Below the pieces are notes generated by a model, which was given only the letters and a program-made list of their open reading frames with translations, searched no databases and was not told the DNA's origin. The position numbers and the translations under genes were made by a program. A stretch of DNA of 64,000 bases from NCBI GenBank assembly GCA_949130495.1, contig OX422209.1:695995757-696059756 (forward strand). Direction: 5' to 3'. Of this stretch, positions 10,601-21,584 are shown one piece after another (position 1 is the first letter of the stretch; every line of letters begins with the position of its first letter). Source of the stretch: Sambucus nigra (taxonomy: Eukaryota; Streptophyta; Magnoliopsida; Dipsacales; Adoxaceae).

Positions 10601-11260
10601 CAATTTCTTGGCTGCGAGCTTGTCAATTGGTAATTCTCCCTCCTCAATATATGCCCTGATGGGATCCATCAAAGATGGTCCTAAATCAAGGGTGATAAAG
10701 TTCATCGTCAGATCTTCATCTATGCTCCGACCAGCTAAAACTTCAATTGGGATTGTTCGTCGTAGCTCGGTACGAGTAGCTGATGCTAGTCGAGCTAGGG
10801 CGTCTGCTCTCGCATTCTCTATTCTTGGTATTCTGACCAGTTGAATAGCGGCAAATTCTGACACCAGCTCCTTTGCCTTTGCATGATATCTGATCATTAA
10901 TTCTCCTTTAACTGCATATACTCCCAACATTTAGTTTACGATCAATTGAGAATCACTGAAGACAATAACCTGCTGCGCCTCCATAATTTTTGCCAAATTA
11001 AGACCTGCAATCATGGCCTCATACTCAGCCTCATTATTGGAAGCTTTGAATTGGAATCGTAGGGCGTATTCCATGTCGACCTCGTCCGGAGTGCTCAAAA
11101 CTATCCCCGCGCCACATCCTATAGTGCAAGATGAGCCATCTACATATAACCTCCATATAAGCAACTCGTCTTCAAATTTCTGATCTGTCAAAGTTCCTCA
11201 GTGAAATATTTGTTGCTTCCTTTCATCCTCCCCTGGTATTTCCTGCTCTTCGTCGATCAT
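10601..11260 (-). pseudogene. T1 second (archaeal-type) RNase H
   Basis: A second RNase H domain follows the first, a Tat-lineage hallmark. Seen are LYVDGSSCTIGCGAGIVL (first Asp), NNEAEYEAMIAGL (Glu) and VFSDSQLIVN (second Asp), followed by NARADALARLASA. A TAA splits it just after VFSDSQLIVN, where T2 reads Gln. RNase H degrades the RNA of the RNA-DNA hybrid. Gene order between RT/RNase H and integrase supports the call. Confidence 0.85.
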
Positions 11261-12960
11261 CTATTCTTGCCCTTTTACCAACCGGAGTTGGTCTGAGCTC
11301 GAATTTGATGATCCTGTAACATCCACTTCCCCTTTTACCAACCGGAGTTGGTCTGAGCTTGTGTTTGATGATTTTGTAACATCCACAGGTTGATCAGCGA
11401 GCAACTTTTGCTCCTTGGGGGTATCAGGATAGGTGAACTCTGCTATAAAATCTGCTACAGCCTGCCCTTTCAGTGATGATCTGGGTTCATAAACTATATC
11501 ATATTCACCGAGCTCTATTGCCCAGTACATCAATCTCCCTGATTTTTCTGGCTTATGAAGGGCTTGCCTCAATGGCATATCAGTATATACGACTATAGTA
11601 TGAGCCTGGAAGTATGGCCTCATTCTCCTACTCACCTCAATCAGCGCCAGTGCTAACTTTTCCAGCCTTGGATATCTTATCTCTGCTCCTCGGAAGGCCT
11701 TACTCGTATAATAAATTGGTTTTTGCACTCCATTCTCCACTCTGATCAACGCCGAACTAACTGTATTCTCGGACACTGCAAGATATAAGTATAATTTTTC
11801 TCCCATCACTGGCCTGGATAACAGCGGAGGTGCTCCCAAGTATTTCTTTAAGTCTTGAAAATCCTTCTCACATTCATCATTCCACTCAAAAGTCTTTCGG
11901 AGTGTCTTGAAGAATGGGAGACATCGATCAGTTGCTCGTGACACAAATTTGTTGAGTGCTGCTACTCGTCTTGTGAGACTCTGTACTTCCTTCTTCGTCG
12001 TTGGAGATCGCAGCCCTAATAGAGCTTTGATCTTTTCAGGATTTGCTTCAATGCCTCGTTGATTGACAATGTACCCGAGAAACATGCCTTCTCGTACTCC
12101 AAATATGCACTTCATCGGGTTCAGCTTCATTTAATATTTATCCAGTTGATCAAAAGTCTGGCTTAAATCAACTAGATGATCGGTAGCTTTCTTACTTTTT
12201 GTCAGCATATCGTCAACATAGACTTCCATATTGCAACTGATTTGTTCAGCAAAGACCTTGTTCATCATCCGCTGATATGTCGCACCTGTATTTTTCAAAC
12301 CAAAAGGCATAACATTATAACAATAAGTTCCCCTAGGGGTAATGAAAGAAGTACTCTCCCTGTCTTCGAGTTTCATTTTAATCTGATTGTAACCAGAATA
12401 AGCATCCATGAAGCTCAGCAACTCGTGTCCCGAGGTAGCATCCACCAGTTGATCAATTCGGGGCAATGGAAAGTGATCCCTTGGGCATGCTTTGTTGAGG
12501 TCGGTGAAGTCTACACACATCCTCCACTTGTTGTTTTTCTTCTTTACCATCACCACATTGGCTAACCAGCCTGGATATTTAACATCTTCAATAAAACAAG
12601 ATTTCTGGAGCTTCTCGACTTCCTCTTGTATAGCTTGATTCTTCTCGGGACTGAATACTCTTCTTCTCTGCTTCACAGGCTTGATCTCTTTATTCACATT
12701 GAGCTCGTGACATAAGAAATTTGGATCTATCCCAGGCATATCTTCATGACTCCACGCAAAAGTTTGCCTTCTGATTCTTAGGAAAGTTATGAATTCCTGT
12801 TTTAGTGAGGCTTCCAACGACGAACCTACTTGAGTAGTTCGTTCAGGGTGTTCGTCATCCAGAATGATGTTTTCAGTAGCTTCCACCACTTGACCCTTCA
12901 CGAGTTGCGACTCATCTCTAGGATCCAATGTTTCAATTTCTGCACCTTCATCCACTTGAT
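11261..12960 (-). pseudogene. T1 reverse transcriptase and first RNase H
   Basis: Minus strand. The RT part carries KQRRRVFSPEKN, WRMCVDFTDLNKACP, FMDAYSGYNQI, MPFGLKNTGATYQ and the catalytic YVDD box (about 12,207-12,220). It is followed by the connection region (MKLNPMKCIFGV, FLGYIVNQRGIEANP) and the first RNase H-like domain (LYLAVSENTVS, LEKLALALI, GRLMYWAIELGEYDI). A TAA at about 12,130 separates RT from the connection, and a TAG ends this frame at 11,261. The catalytic Asp pair is intact, but the continuous Pol is not. Confidence 0.93.
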
Positions 12961-13860
12961 AGGTAGTAGTCTTTTTCCTTGATTCCTCCAGTTCCTCTTG
13001 CTCGGCGGATGAATAATAGCATTCCCGAGCTACTTTCTGATCACCTTTCATAACTCCTACTCCAAAATTTGTTGAAAATTTTAAACATTGATGCACTGTA
13101 GATGGTACAGCCTCGAACTTCTTCAATCCTACTCTTCCCATGATGATATTGTACGATGATTGAACATTCTTATCCATCACGAAGAAATGTATTCTTTCTG
13201 TTCGACAAGCAGGCCACATACCGATGAATATATCCAACTTGATCGTCCCAAGTGGAAATACTTTCTCACTCGCAAAACCGAGGAGGGGTCTATGATAAGG
13301 CTCCAGTTGAGATAACTTTAGGTTTAAACTATCGAAGCACGAGTAGAACATGATGTATGCCGAGCTACCATTGTCGACCAGTACTCTTAAAATCATAACC
13401 TCCTCCATCCTCATTTTGATCACCAATGGGTCATCATGAGGATATAGAATACCTGCGAGGTCATTCTTTGAGAAACCAATGACCAATTTCTCTTTGTTCA
13501 CCTTTCTCGGGCGATCCTCCTCAGCTAGATTTATTCGCTGAATGTACGAGCAAGCTTGAGCCTCACAGAGGTAAGCTTTTCTTTCTGCAGTAAGGTCTCC
13601 TCCTCCTACATCTCCACCTGTAATAACATTATAATCAAATGACCCAAAGCGTATTGAAAATACCTCTCGTTCTGGATGCCGTGGTCTCTTGGGAAGATCG
13701 GGGTTATCTTCTGGATCAACTTCATGGTTTCTTTTCTTGTTCTCCTCTGCTCGACGAGGAGATCTAGACCTCTCTCTTGCTCGATCGTTGTTTCTTCTTT
13801 CGTTTCCACGATCAACATACTTTGACAGTTTTCCTCGTCTGATGAGTATTTCAATCTCAT
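12961..13860 (-). pseudogene. T1 aspartic protease region
   Basis: The frame is continuous with gag and RT on the minus strand. The active-site motif reads VLVDNGSSAYIMF (about 13,362-13,376), a DNGSS variant of the retroviral D-T/S-G-S box. It is followed by YNIIMGRVGLKKF, which fits the protease flap and C-terminal region. The enzyme would cut the Gag-Pol precursor. This part has no stop of its own. T2 lacks the whole region. Confidence 0.85.
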
Positions 13861-15385
13861 TTTGAAGAGCTATGCAGTTCTTGGTCATATGGCCATGATC
13901 TTTATGAAACTCGCAATACTTCGCCTTATTCCTCTTGTCAGGGTCTGCCTTCATTTTCTCTGGCCAGTTTAACTCCTCGTTGTTCTTGATTTCTTCTAGA
14001 ACATGGTTGATATCCTTCTTCAAAGGAGTATAATTATCATATTTCTTCATTACGTCCCATACCGACCTAGTTTTTGAATGTTTGTCATTACCATTGTTCT
14101 TATGCTCCTTCTTCTTAGCTTTATCACCTTCCACCTTGGTTTCTTTAGCATCCATATTCTTCTTCGCAGCCATAGCCTCCTCGGCATTCATAATCTTGGA
14201 CGCTTTTCCCATCAAGTCTGACATGGTTCTAGGTGGATCTTTGGCCAAAGTGTAGTACAAATTTTTCAGTAGTAGTCCACTCATCAAGGCAGTAATCGCT
14301 GTCTTCTCCTCATAATCAATGACCGCGAGTTTCTCGTTATTAAAACGAGTTATATAATCTCTGGTACTCTCACCAGCCTTTTGTCTAACACTTAACAAAT
14401 GTGCTACTCGTTTAACTGGCTTTGCCCCAAAACAGAAATTCCCAATGAATAACTCGGCCAGTTGAAGAAAAGTTAAGATCTTACCCCGAGGAAGATGATT
14501 ATACCATATTTGAGCAGATCCGATAAGAGTTCCCGAGAATGCTCTGCATCTCATCTCATCTGGAACAGCATAGATGTCGGCTGCAGCTTGGTATTGTTCT
14601 ATATGAATGACAGGGTCAGTCTTTCCATCATATTTGGGGGTTAAAACAGGTTCTTTGAACTTTGATGGTGTTGGAAAATCTACAATGTCCTGGACAAAAG
14701 GTGTTCCTCGAACAAAGGTTCATTGTAGAGGATTCTTGGCCTTAGCCATTGCCCCTAATCTATCCTCCAGCCTCTGAATAGAGCCTTTCCATTCATCATT
14801 TCCTTCCTCGGGCCTGTTGGTTCGAGCAACTGATCGCGTTGAAGTGGCTTCCTGGGATTTATCTTGACGAGCAGCTAATCGCTCATGGGATCTATCTTAA
14901 CGAGCAGCTGGTCGCGACTGAGCAGATCCTTCCCTTAAATCTGATGGTCGTCGAAAACTCCTCGATACGACTTTAGGAGGACTTTTACTCCTCCTAAGTC
15001 CTAATCGATCAAAAGGTGATACCCTTCTTAACCTCTCTAGCGCACTAGTCCTTTCTGGAGAGAGAGTGATACGTTGTTCAGTATCTGTGGCTTGCACCGA
15101 CGACGTTCGTCCAGGTTGATAAGAAAAATCTTCAGATTCCTCATTACGATATGAATTAGTACGTGAGGATGGTGCATGGGTGTTTCTTTGAATACTCCGC
15201 GGTCCTGAATGAGTTGGTGCACCGCCATGGAGGGTTTGGATGAGTTGTCACATAGTTTCTTGCATGACGGTCTGGCCCTGAGCCAGATTTGTCATTATTC
15301 CAGCCAGATCTGGAATATTTGGCAGAGTAGATGGATTTGAAGGGTTTCCAGCGTTTCGATTGCTGGATTCTGGAATATCAGCCAT
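13861..15385 (-). pseudogene. T1 gag
   Basis: The structural protein starts at the first ATG after the primer site (15,385; MADIPESSNRN). An arginine/proline-rich N-terminus precedes the conserved capsid-like domain (CRAFSGTLIGSAQIWYNHLP; TRDYITRFNNEKL) and a zinc knuckle at about 13,874-13,916. The knuckle is CEFHKDHGHMTKNC, a CX2HX4HX4C variant. Three stops break the N-terminus: TGA at 15,248-15,250, TAA at 14,897-14,899 and TGA at 14,720-14,722. Each fits CGA or CAA mutated by C-to-T. From 14,719 the frame is open through protease and RT. Confidence 0.9.
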
Positions 15386-15428
15386 TGGTGATGAAGTGTT
15401 TTTGATGAAAAACGATATTACCAATCGT

Positions 15429-15446
15429 TTCCCACAGACGGCGCCA
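15429..15446 (-). promoter_or_regulatory. T1 primer-binding site
   Basis: Minus strand TGGCGCCGTCTGTGGGAA begins three bases inside the 5' LTR, the expected place for tRNA priming of cDNA. The same 18 nt occur in T4, and a near copy in T2. The matching tRNA was not identified. Confidence 0.85.
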
Positions 15447-15449
15447 ATC

Positions 15450-16201
15450 TGTTGATGTAAAAAATTAGATCATATCTAATTATTCAATCACAGATAAATA
15501 AATGAGACAAAGAATTTTAAAGTGGTTCAGCCTTATAAGAATGGCTACGTTAGCCCATATAGCTCATTAATGAGGTTTGATCCATTAACTACTCTCTAAG
15601 TGTTATGATCCACTTGGGGTGGGAGTACATCGAAATATTGATAAAACTTTAAAAATAAGCGATTAGGAGGAAATGTCTCCCCACACTCAGCAATCCACTG
15701 TTGTGTTATTGCTGAGTGTTTGGGAATTCTCGATTACAAGTTCTATCAAGAAATTCCCCTCCCTTACAATGAGGATTGTACAATGTATTTATAGTCCTGA
15801 GGCTGTAATGTGAAAGGGTAATACATTAAATGATGTACATATGAAAAGGTAATACATTCAATGCCCTTTAAGCATATGCGTCTGAATGATAAGCATTTAA
15901 TGAACAGTCAAACTGTTGGTTATCCAGCTATTAATGCTTGGTTCGAGGTGCAGCTCGGACCGCCTGAGTTGCTCGGACCGCCTAAGCTTCTCGGTGCTCA
16001 AGAGTTCCTCGAAGAGTTCTTGTTCCTCGGAGTGTGTGAGTTCCTCGGAGCGTGTGAGTTCCTCGGAGCGTATGAGTTCCTCGTTGTAGTATGGTTCCTC
16101 GGAGCGTGTGAGTTCCTCGGAAGTATTTGTTGTCGCCATGTAGATTGCCACGTGTCTTCATTCAATTGGGCCATGTCAACAGACTAAATTTTGTATCAAC
16201 A
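15450..16201 (-). repeat. T1 right LTR (5' LTR)
   Basis: 752 bp, TGTTGATG to TATCAACA. Relative to the left LTR it has a 143-bp extra block (about 15,551-15,694) that interrupts the conserved U5 motif (ctacgt|ccactg). It also has one more 18-bp unit near 16,030-16,075. The right edge of the block creates a perfect 12-bp stem, ACACTCAGCAAT (15,683-15,694) with ATTGCTGAGTGT (15,708-15,719). Since LTRs are identical at integration, the size difference arose later. Confidence 0.95.
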
Positions 16202-16206
16202 ATGGT
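16202..16206. repeat. T1 target-site duplication, right (ATGGT)
   Basis: Second copy of ATGGT, directly after the right LTR, pairing with 3,725-3,729. Confidence 0.95.
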
Positions 16207-17261
16207 GTACATTGAAACTTACCTCAAGAGTAGTCAATAAAATCCTCATTTGCACAAACTAACATAAAACACATGAAGTTTAATAAAGGATATTTTTAAA
16301 CAGAATGAGAAAACCTCTTGAATTCTCTTTTGGTAAAATATGCACATGACCTGAAAGTGAACAATGAATAAAATATCATTATTCAACTTCAAAACCCATC
16401 ATCAAGTTCAAACCCACCCAATATATTAATTAACAAATAAATCACTTTTAAAAATTAAAGAGTTCAACTTAGAAACAACAAAAGAATGCTTAGAAATTTT
16501 AACAAAACCACAAAGAAAGAAGAAAAAAATTGAGAACCCAGAAATTACTCATTAAAATGAAGGCCTTAAAAAAAACCCAAAAAAATATAAAAAATACCCA
16601 AAACCAACTAAAAAGAGGGTTTCAAAAACCTTAATTTGAATGTCTTTCGAACCAAAAACCCCCAAAAATGTTTAAATTCTAATACAATCTCCACATTTTG
16701 AACCAAGATGCTGAGAGAATGAATAAAGAATATACCTGATTATGCTTCTGAAGAACGATTAGGGTTCGATCTATAAAATAACACTCTCAAAAAACTACTC
16801 TGCAAAACAAAGCATAAACTCAAAAAGAAATTATGTGTTTGTATGAGAGAGAGATGAACATAAACCAAAAACCAAAAACCAAAAACATAGGTAGGTGGGT
16901 ATAAAAACCTTATGCAGAGATATGGGTTTTTGATATCTATGGCTTTCCGTCATGTGTCGTGTGTGTGTGTGTGAGAGAGAGGGAGAGAGAGAGAGAGAGC
17001 AGAAAGAGAACTAAATCTTGGAACGGAGATATTATAGAAAATATATTGGTTGGTGATATCCAGGGGATGAAGTCAGTCAGAGGGTGAGGGGCATTGAGAT
17101 TGAGGAAGAGGTTTCAATTAAAGTGAGATCTGAGAGGAATATCTTGATTTGGGGGGAGAAAGAAAAAGGTAAAAGAGATCTCAACTGTAGGCTTTTGGAC
17201 GTGGTGGCTCAATCCTCACCGAAAATTGTCTTAACTCTTTATGTAACACTAAAAACCTCTT
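16207..17261. other. AT-rich flank, possible minus-strand 5' region
   Basis: No convincing coding sequence. On the minus strand there is a GA-rich tract (16,959-17,001), then sequence resembling a plant 5' UTR (gaaccctaatcg) with a possible donor near 16,735, and small segments between splice-like signals near 16,320 and 16,230. T1 sits just inside the last one's intron-like GTAAGTTTCAA. These may be the start of whatever the exon-like scraps at 1-3.4 kb came from, but frames do not join, so no gene is claimed. Confidence 0.3.
16959..17001. repeat. (GT)n(GA)n microsatellite
   Basis: A run of GT dinucleotides passes directly into GA dinucleotides, with one GGG interruption. Confidence 0.9.
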
Positions 17262-17610
17262 GCTCCTTATTATATATATATACATCCTCTCGAGTACACA
17301 CTCATCGGATGTTATCTAAAATTCTATCACCTCAGGTATACTCATTCACCCGGATACCCTGGCACGGTTAACTCCCTGAATCAGTAAAATAAAAATAAAC
17401 ATAGCGGAGGCGGCCATAGTTCCCACCGAGAATAAGAACAAATCATACCCAAAGCGCCTCACCTATAAATACTGGATTCCTTGACCTGGGAATTATACTC
17501 GCCTTGCTCATCAAGCTAGGGTATTCACCAACATCGCGCAACCTTCTGTGATAGCACTAGAGGGGTATGTATTCCAATAAATATTATTCATACTAATATT
17601 TACAAAGCAC

Positions 17611-17674
<64 letters not shown>

Positions 17675-19214
17675 CACAATCACCGCATATATATACATAT
17701 ATTTAATTTAAACCCGGCTAATCCGTGCACAAATCCCGTAGCACTAGCCCAACAATATTCGAGTCAATACCCCGACTCAAAACTTAATTAATTTTCCCAT
17801 TAATTAATTTTATTATCAGGGTGTCACTGAACCAAAATCCCCAAACACACTCCCTTGGCCCGTAATTTATCCTTAAAATTTATCGCCTCAAATTCCATCT
17901 TTATAATGTAGATTTCGTCCCTTTTACCTCTACACAAATTAATTTTCTCCATTCCCAATTTTAATTCATGCTATAAAGTAAAAGTCCTTACTAATATTAG
18001 GCCAATCCCACCAAAACTATCTCTTCCGGCCCAAAACGGAAAACAACCTAAACTGGGCTTCGCCCACTTACGTCGTTCGAATGACCCACTATGTCGTTCG
18101 AACGACAGGTGGTGTTGCGCGAAAGAGGGCATTGGTCGCTCGAGCGACCCCTTGATAATCCTTTCTCTTCTTCTTCGTCTCAAGTTCATCGTCTGTCATA
18201 CCAAAAATCCTTCAAGTTTTGTAATTTCCCAAATTCTTCTTCTGAAATCCCCTTAACAATTAATCGATTCTACCAGATTTTGTTTTACTAACTGACGATC
18301 CAAACTTGATTATTACTAATAATCCTTTATCATTTACAGAATACAAATTCCCCTCCAAAATTTCTAATTCTAAATACACGATTTTTACAAAACCTCAACC
18401 CCAAATTTTATTTCCTAAATCCTCAATTTCAACGACATACTAACTAGGTATTATATTCGCAGTCTAACTCCCCAACAGTACACTTGAGGTATTAATATCC
18501 CTGAATACAAAAATTTACACGGATTGTCCCATAATTTGAAAACCCAATTTATATGTCAACCCAACGCAAGAAAAATGGGTTTTACTACACCCACTATGAT
18601 ATGAATCGATTATCATAGATTTACATTGAAGCAAATTAACCACTTCCCTGTATATAATTTGTAAAGTCTGATTCCTTTGAAGAAGATGGTTGTTTTGTCT
18701 CCCAAAATCTCCCAAAGTTAGCCATGTTTTCTTCTCTACCGGCCTAGGTTTTTCTCTTTGCGTCACCTAATTTGGGTTTTTATGATATTTTCCTCTAGAT
18801 TTGTGTCCATCTCAAACTCTTAAATTTAGATTTTCAAATGCCAATCCCGAAATTATGCTTGTGGGTCAAGTTAAAATTGCCCAAGCATTTTCATGTGAGC
18901 CCGGTTATGCCTAAAAGTTCCCCGAGACCCAATTACTACCCCCGGGTACTCTTGTTCGACTATATCGACCTCTCCGAAATTAATCATGCACTCAGAATTA
19001 TCATCCGAATAACTTTATAACATTCACCAATTTCATCCTAAAAAATGCGATACAAAAATAATCCCAATAATTAAATCTCAATTTGCTAAATTAAATAAAT
19101 GCTCCAATTTAAATAATTTCTCCAAATCATAAATTTAAATTTCTCCAAATTAATAAGTTCTATTTCACCAAAAAATAATTAATTTTAATATCCTCAAAAT
19201 TACGGGGTGTTACA
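17262..19214 (-). repeat. LTR A (partial)
   Basis: Matches 22,630-24,542 of LTR B with many substitutions. The match begins inside a TA-rich stretch, and the first 1 kb of the LTR is missing. It contains a long (TA)n run at 17,614-17,669 and three TCGA-centred palindromes at 18,072-18,149. Ends in CGGGGTGTTACA. Confidence 0.85.
17614..17669. repeat. (TA)n microsatellite
   Basis: About 28 TA units. The corresponding run in LTR B (22,981-23,003) is much shorter, so it expanded after the copies separated. Confidence 0.95.
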
Positions 19215-20289
19215 TACTTTTCCCCTTACAAGGGAATTTCGTCCTCGAAATCAAGATAAGCCTAGTACTCTAAGCCTCAACTAGCTCCCTAATCACCTAC
19301 ACTTAATATCGCTACACTTATCTCTATCACTACTGCTCATGAATTACTTTTAAAACTAAATTAGTTAACCAGGGCGCCCATACACCCTGGACCCGTGCTT
19401 ATGCGCATAGAATAATACCCAGATTTACTAGCCTTAATCATAATATAACTTTCAACTCACAGTTATAACTACATATATAATAACCTAGGTACCAAACCCA
19501 TGTGCTAATGACCAAACATCTCCCCACGTCCAACGTTGCGCTAAGTTTCATGCGTGGGATGTCTTGCTAAGTGAAATCCAAACAAGGAACCCCCCGATAC
19601 ACTACTACCTAACATTGCCAGTCATTGAGATCCGTTCGGCCCTCAGTCAACAACACTTACCCCCAAATACCCGTCTATCGACATAAAATTATACACATCC
19701 ACTCTTATTCTACAAAAGACAATATACAATACTGCGTACCTTACTACCACTAGTTTCCTTGCGCGAAATAAATCCCGAGCTATATCGGTTCCCCCTGAAT
19801 CACATTAGAGTAGGGACCGAGATAATAATTAACGTTATAAGCATATTACTATAAGTCTATTATACAACACATTTTAACATATATACTTGTATATATAAGC
19901 TAGACCCTATCTCAGGTGATACCTAGCAAAAATACTCCATAGCCTGGTACCGCGAACACTATGTCTGACTATAACTATCCACTATAGCTCCAAACTATTT
20001 CTAACCAGCCAAAACTTGGAAATCATCCACCCTATTCCCATAATTCTCGAAAGTATAACCTCACGCGTAATGCAAATATCCTCTTAGTGTAAACCCTCAC
20101 TCTCTCATGGTTAACACCAAGAGCCCCGTTACCCCATGGTAGTTATGTATATAATATGGCTATTACGACCAACTCAACCACTAAATCCGACTCACTCGTG
20201 AATCCTAGTGATAATAATATTATGCTCTAAAGCCCCCAATATCAATCGAAACATGCCCATGTTCACTAGATAAAATGACAATTTACCTC
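19215..20289 (-). other. internal A, non-coding 3' part
   Basis: This lies between the gag remnant and LTR A and matches 24,543-25,640 of internal B. Next to the LTR it carries the typical gacgaaattccc sequence seen just before Tekay-type 3' LTRs. I find no protease, RT or integrase motif on either strand. Confidence 0.6.
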
Positions 20290-21396
20290 CATACTCTAGT
20301 TGCTTCGCCTGGTCCTTGGGTCCCTGATCAAATTTCTCTCATCCGAACTGATCGATAAACTGCTGTAGTGGTTGTACATTCAGAACCTCATCCTGTAGTT
20401 ACCCCTGCCTCGCTTAGGGTAATCTCTCTTCATGTGGCCGGCCTCTCTACAAACGAAATAATTCCTAGAAAATCCTCCCTGCTAGCCTCCCCCACCATTC
20501 CCTTGGCCTTGGCAGCCCTGAGGAACAAAGTGCTGCTACTTATCGGGACCCTGTTGGCCCTAATAAAAATTCTGGTCATCCGATCGATAACCCCCAGATC
20601 TGAATCTCTTGGCAGAATCCCCTCTTGAAATTCCTTCCCCTGCTGCCTGCCATCATACTACTGTGCTCTGCTAATAGTACCCCCACCTACCTTGCCCTAC
20701 TGGCTGGGCTCACCTCCTCTCTTGCTTCCCTTATCGTGGAAACGATAGTTGGCAGTGTAATAATGTTGCATGGACGACATCAGTATATGTCACTAGTGTT
20801 GGATTACCAATCATGTGTTGCCTAATCCTCCAGGCTAATCCATCTATAAACCTTGCTTTCTTTCGCTCCTCATTACTCACCATGCCTGGAACAAAATTGT
20901 CTAAACGGGTGAACTCCTCCTCATACTCTGCTATGGAGAAATCCCCCTAATTCACCTCACTGAGCTTCTTCCGCATCTTGGTCTCTACTGTTGGTAAAAA
21001 ATACTTGCGATCAAATCACACCCAAAACTCAGTAATTAGCATCATATCCCTCTCCTCGGTGGTGGTAACTGAATCCCACCACAATAGTTCTACTCCATCC
21101 AGTCTAAATGTAGTTAACATCTACTTCTGTATCTCGTTACACTCTATTATGTGCAAGTGATGATGCATATTCTTTTTTCACCAACACGCCTCAACTACAT
21201 TAGAGCTACCCTAAAACTCGGGTGGGTGTCCTTTCTAGACCGACTCTCTGACTCTTTGCCAAGTCGATGTCCTTAGATGGGCCTGGATCTTCGATGCTAC
21301 TAACGATCGCGACTGTAGAACTACTGGATCTTGATGAGTCTCCCTTTCCTCATCCCTTACTGTTATTCTGGCCGATCTACTTATCCTAGGCAGCAT
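20290..21396 (-). pseudogene. Tekay-like gag, internal A
   Basis: Minus-strand gag remnant starting at an ATG (21,396; MLPRISRSARIT). Recognisable segments are GSSNVVEA, FRLDGVELLWWDSV, TTEERDMM, SIAEYEEEFTRLDNFVPGM and KKARFIDGLAWRIRQH, all typical of chromovirus gag. A zinc knuckle at about 20,420-20,460 reads YFVCREAGHMKRDY, so both the first and the last Cys of CX2CX4HX4C are Tyr. Numerous stops and small indels interrupt the frame, so no Gag is made from this copy. Plus-strand open frames over the same interval are shadows. Confidence 0.8.
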
Positions 21397-21570
21397 CCAA
21401 ATTTTCAAAATTAATTGTATGAGTTCACCGTTTATACATCTATAATAGAAGAAGAACGTAAATGCACATACGTAAAAGAATACAACAATCCTATCATAGG
21501 TCTGTACGTCAAAGAACGCTTAGCTGAAACATGAAAAGCTGCACATATCCTAAAAACTTTAGAACCTGAT

Positions 21571-21582
21571 GCTCTGATACCA
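21571..21582 (-). promoter_or_regulatory. Primer-binding site, initiator-Met tRNA type
   Basis: Minus strand TGGTATCAGAGC begins two bases inside LTR B. It matches the well-known plant LTR element primer site complementary to initiator methionine tRNA. It shows that LTR B is the 5' LTR for internal A. Confidence 0.9.
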
Positions 21583-21584
21583 TT

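Larger units (their letters stand above)
3730..16201 (-). mobile_element. T1: Tat-lineage Ty3/gypsy retrotransposon with antisense aORF
   Basis: A complete element of 12,472 bp. The order on the minus strand is 5' LTR (15,450-16,201), primer site, gag, protease, reverse transcriptase, RNase H, second RNase H, integrase, polypurine tract, 3' LTR (3,730-4,320). A spliced plus-strand gene (4,746-8,416) lies between integrase and the 3' LTR and points at pol. The Tat assignment rests on the TGGCGCC primer site, the CX2HX4HX4C gag knuckle, the duplicated RNase H and the extra ORF. Gag-pol carries about ten in-frame stops, so the copy is dead as a source of Gag-Pol. The LTRs differ by roughly 2-3 percent outside two indels, so it is not the youngest insertion here. 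Confidence 0.93.

Noticed and set aside
16207..16760. Host gene start on the minus strand joining to exon-like pieces at 1-3.4 kb
   Set aside because: Splice-like signals exist, but reading frames do not connect and the pieces appear to come from different proteins.
241..17261. Helitron explanation for the mixed gene fragments
   Set aside because: No matching TC start and hairpin plus CTRR end could be found at the junctions.
20368..21160. Plus-strand open frames over internal A
   Set aside because: They are shadows of the minus-strand gag, which has clear chromovirus gag motifs.
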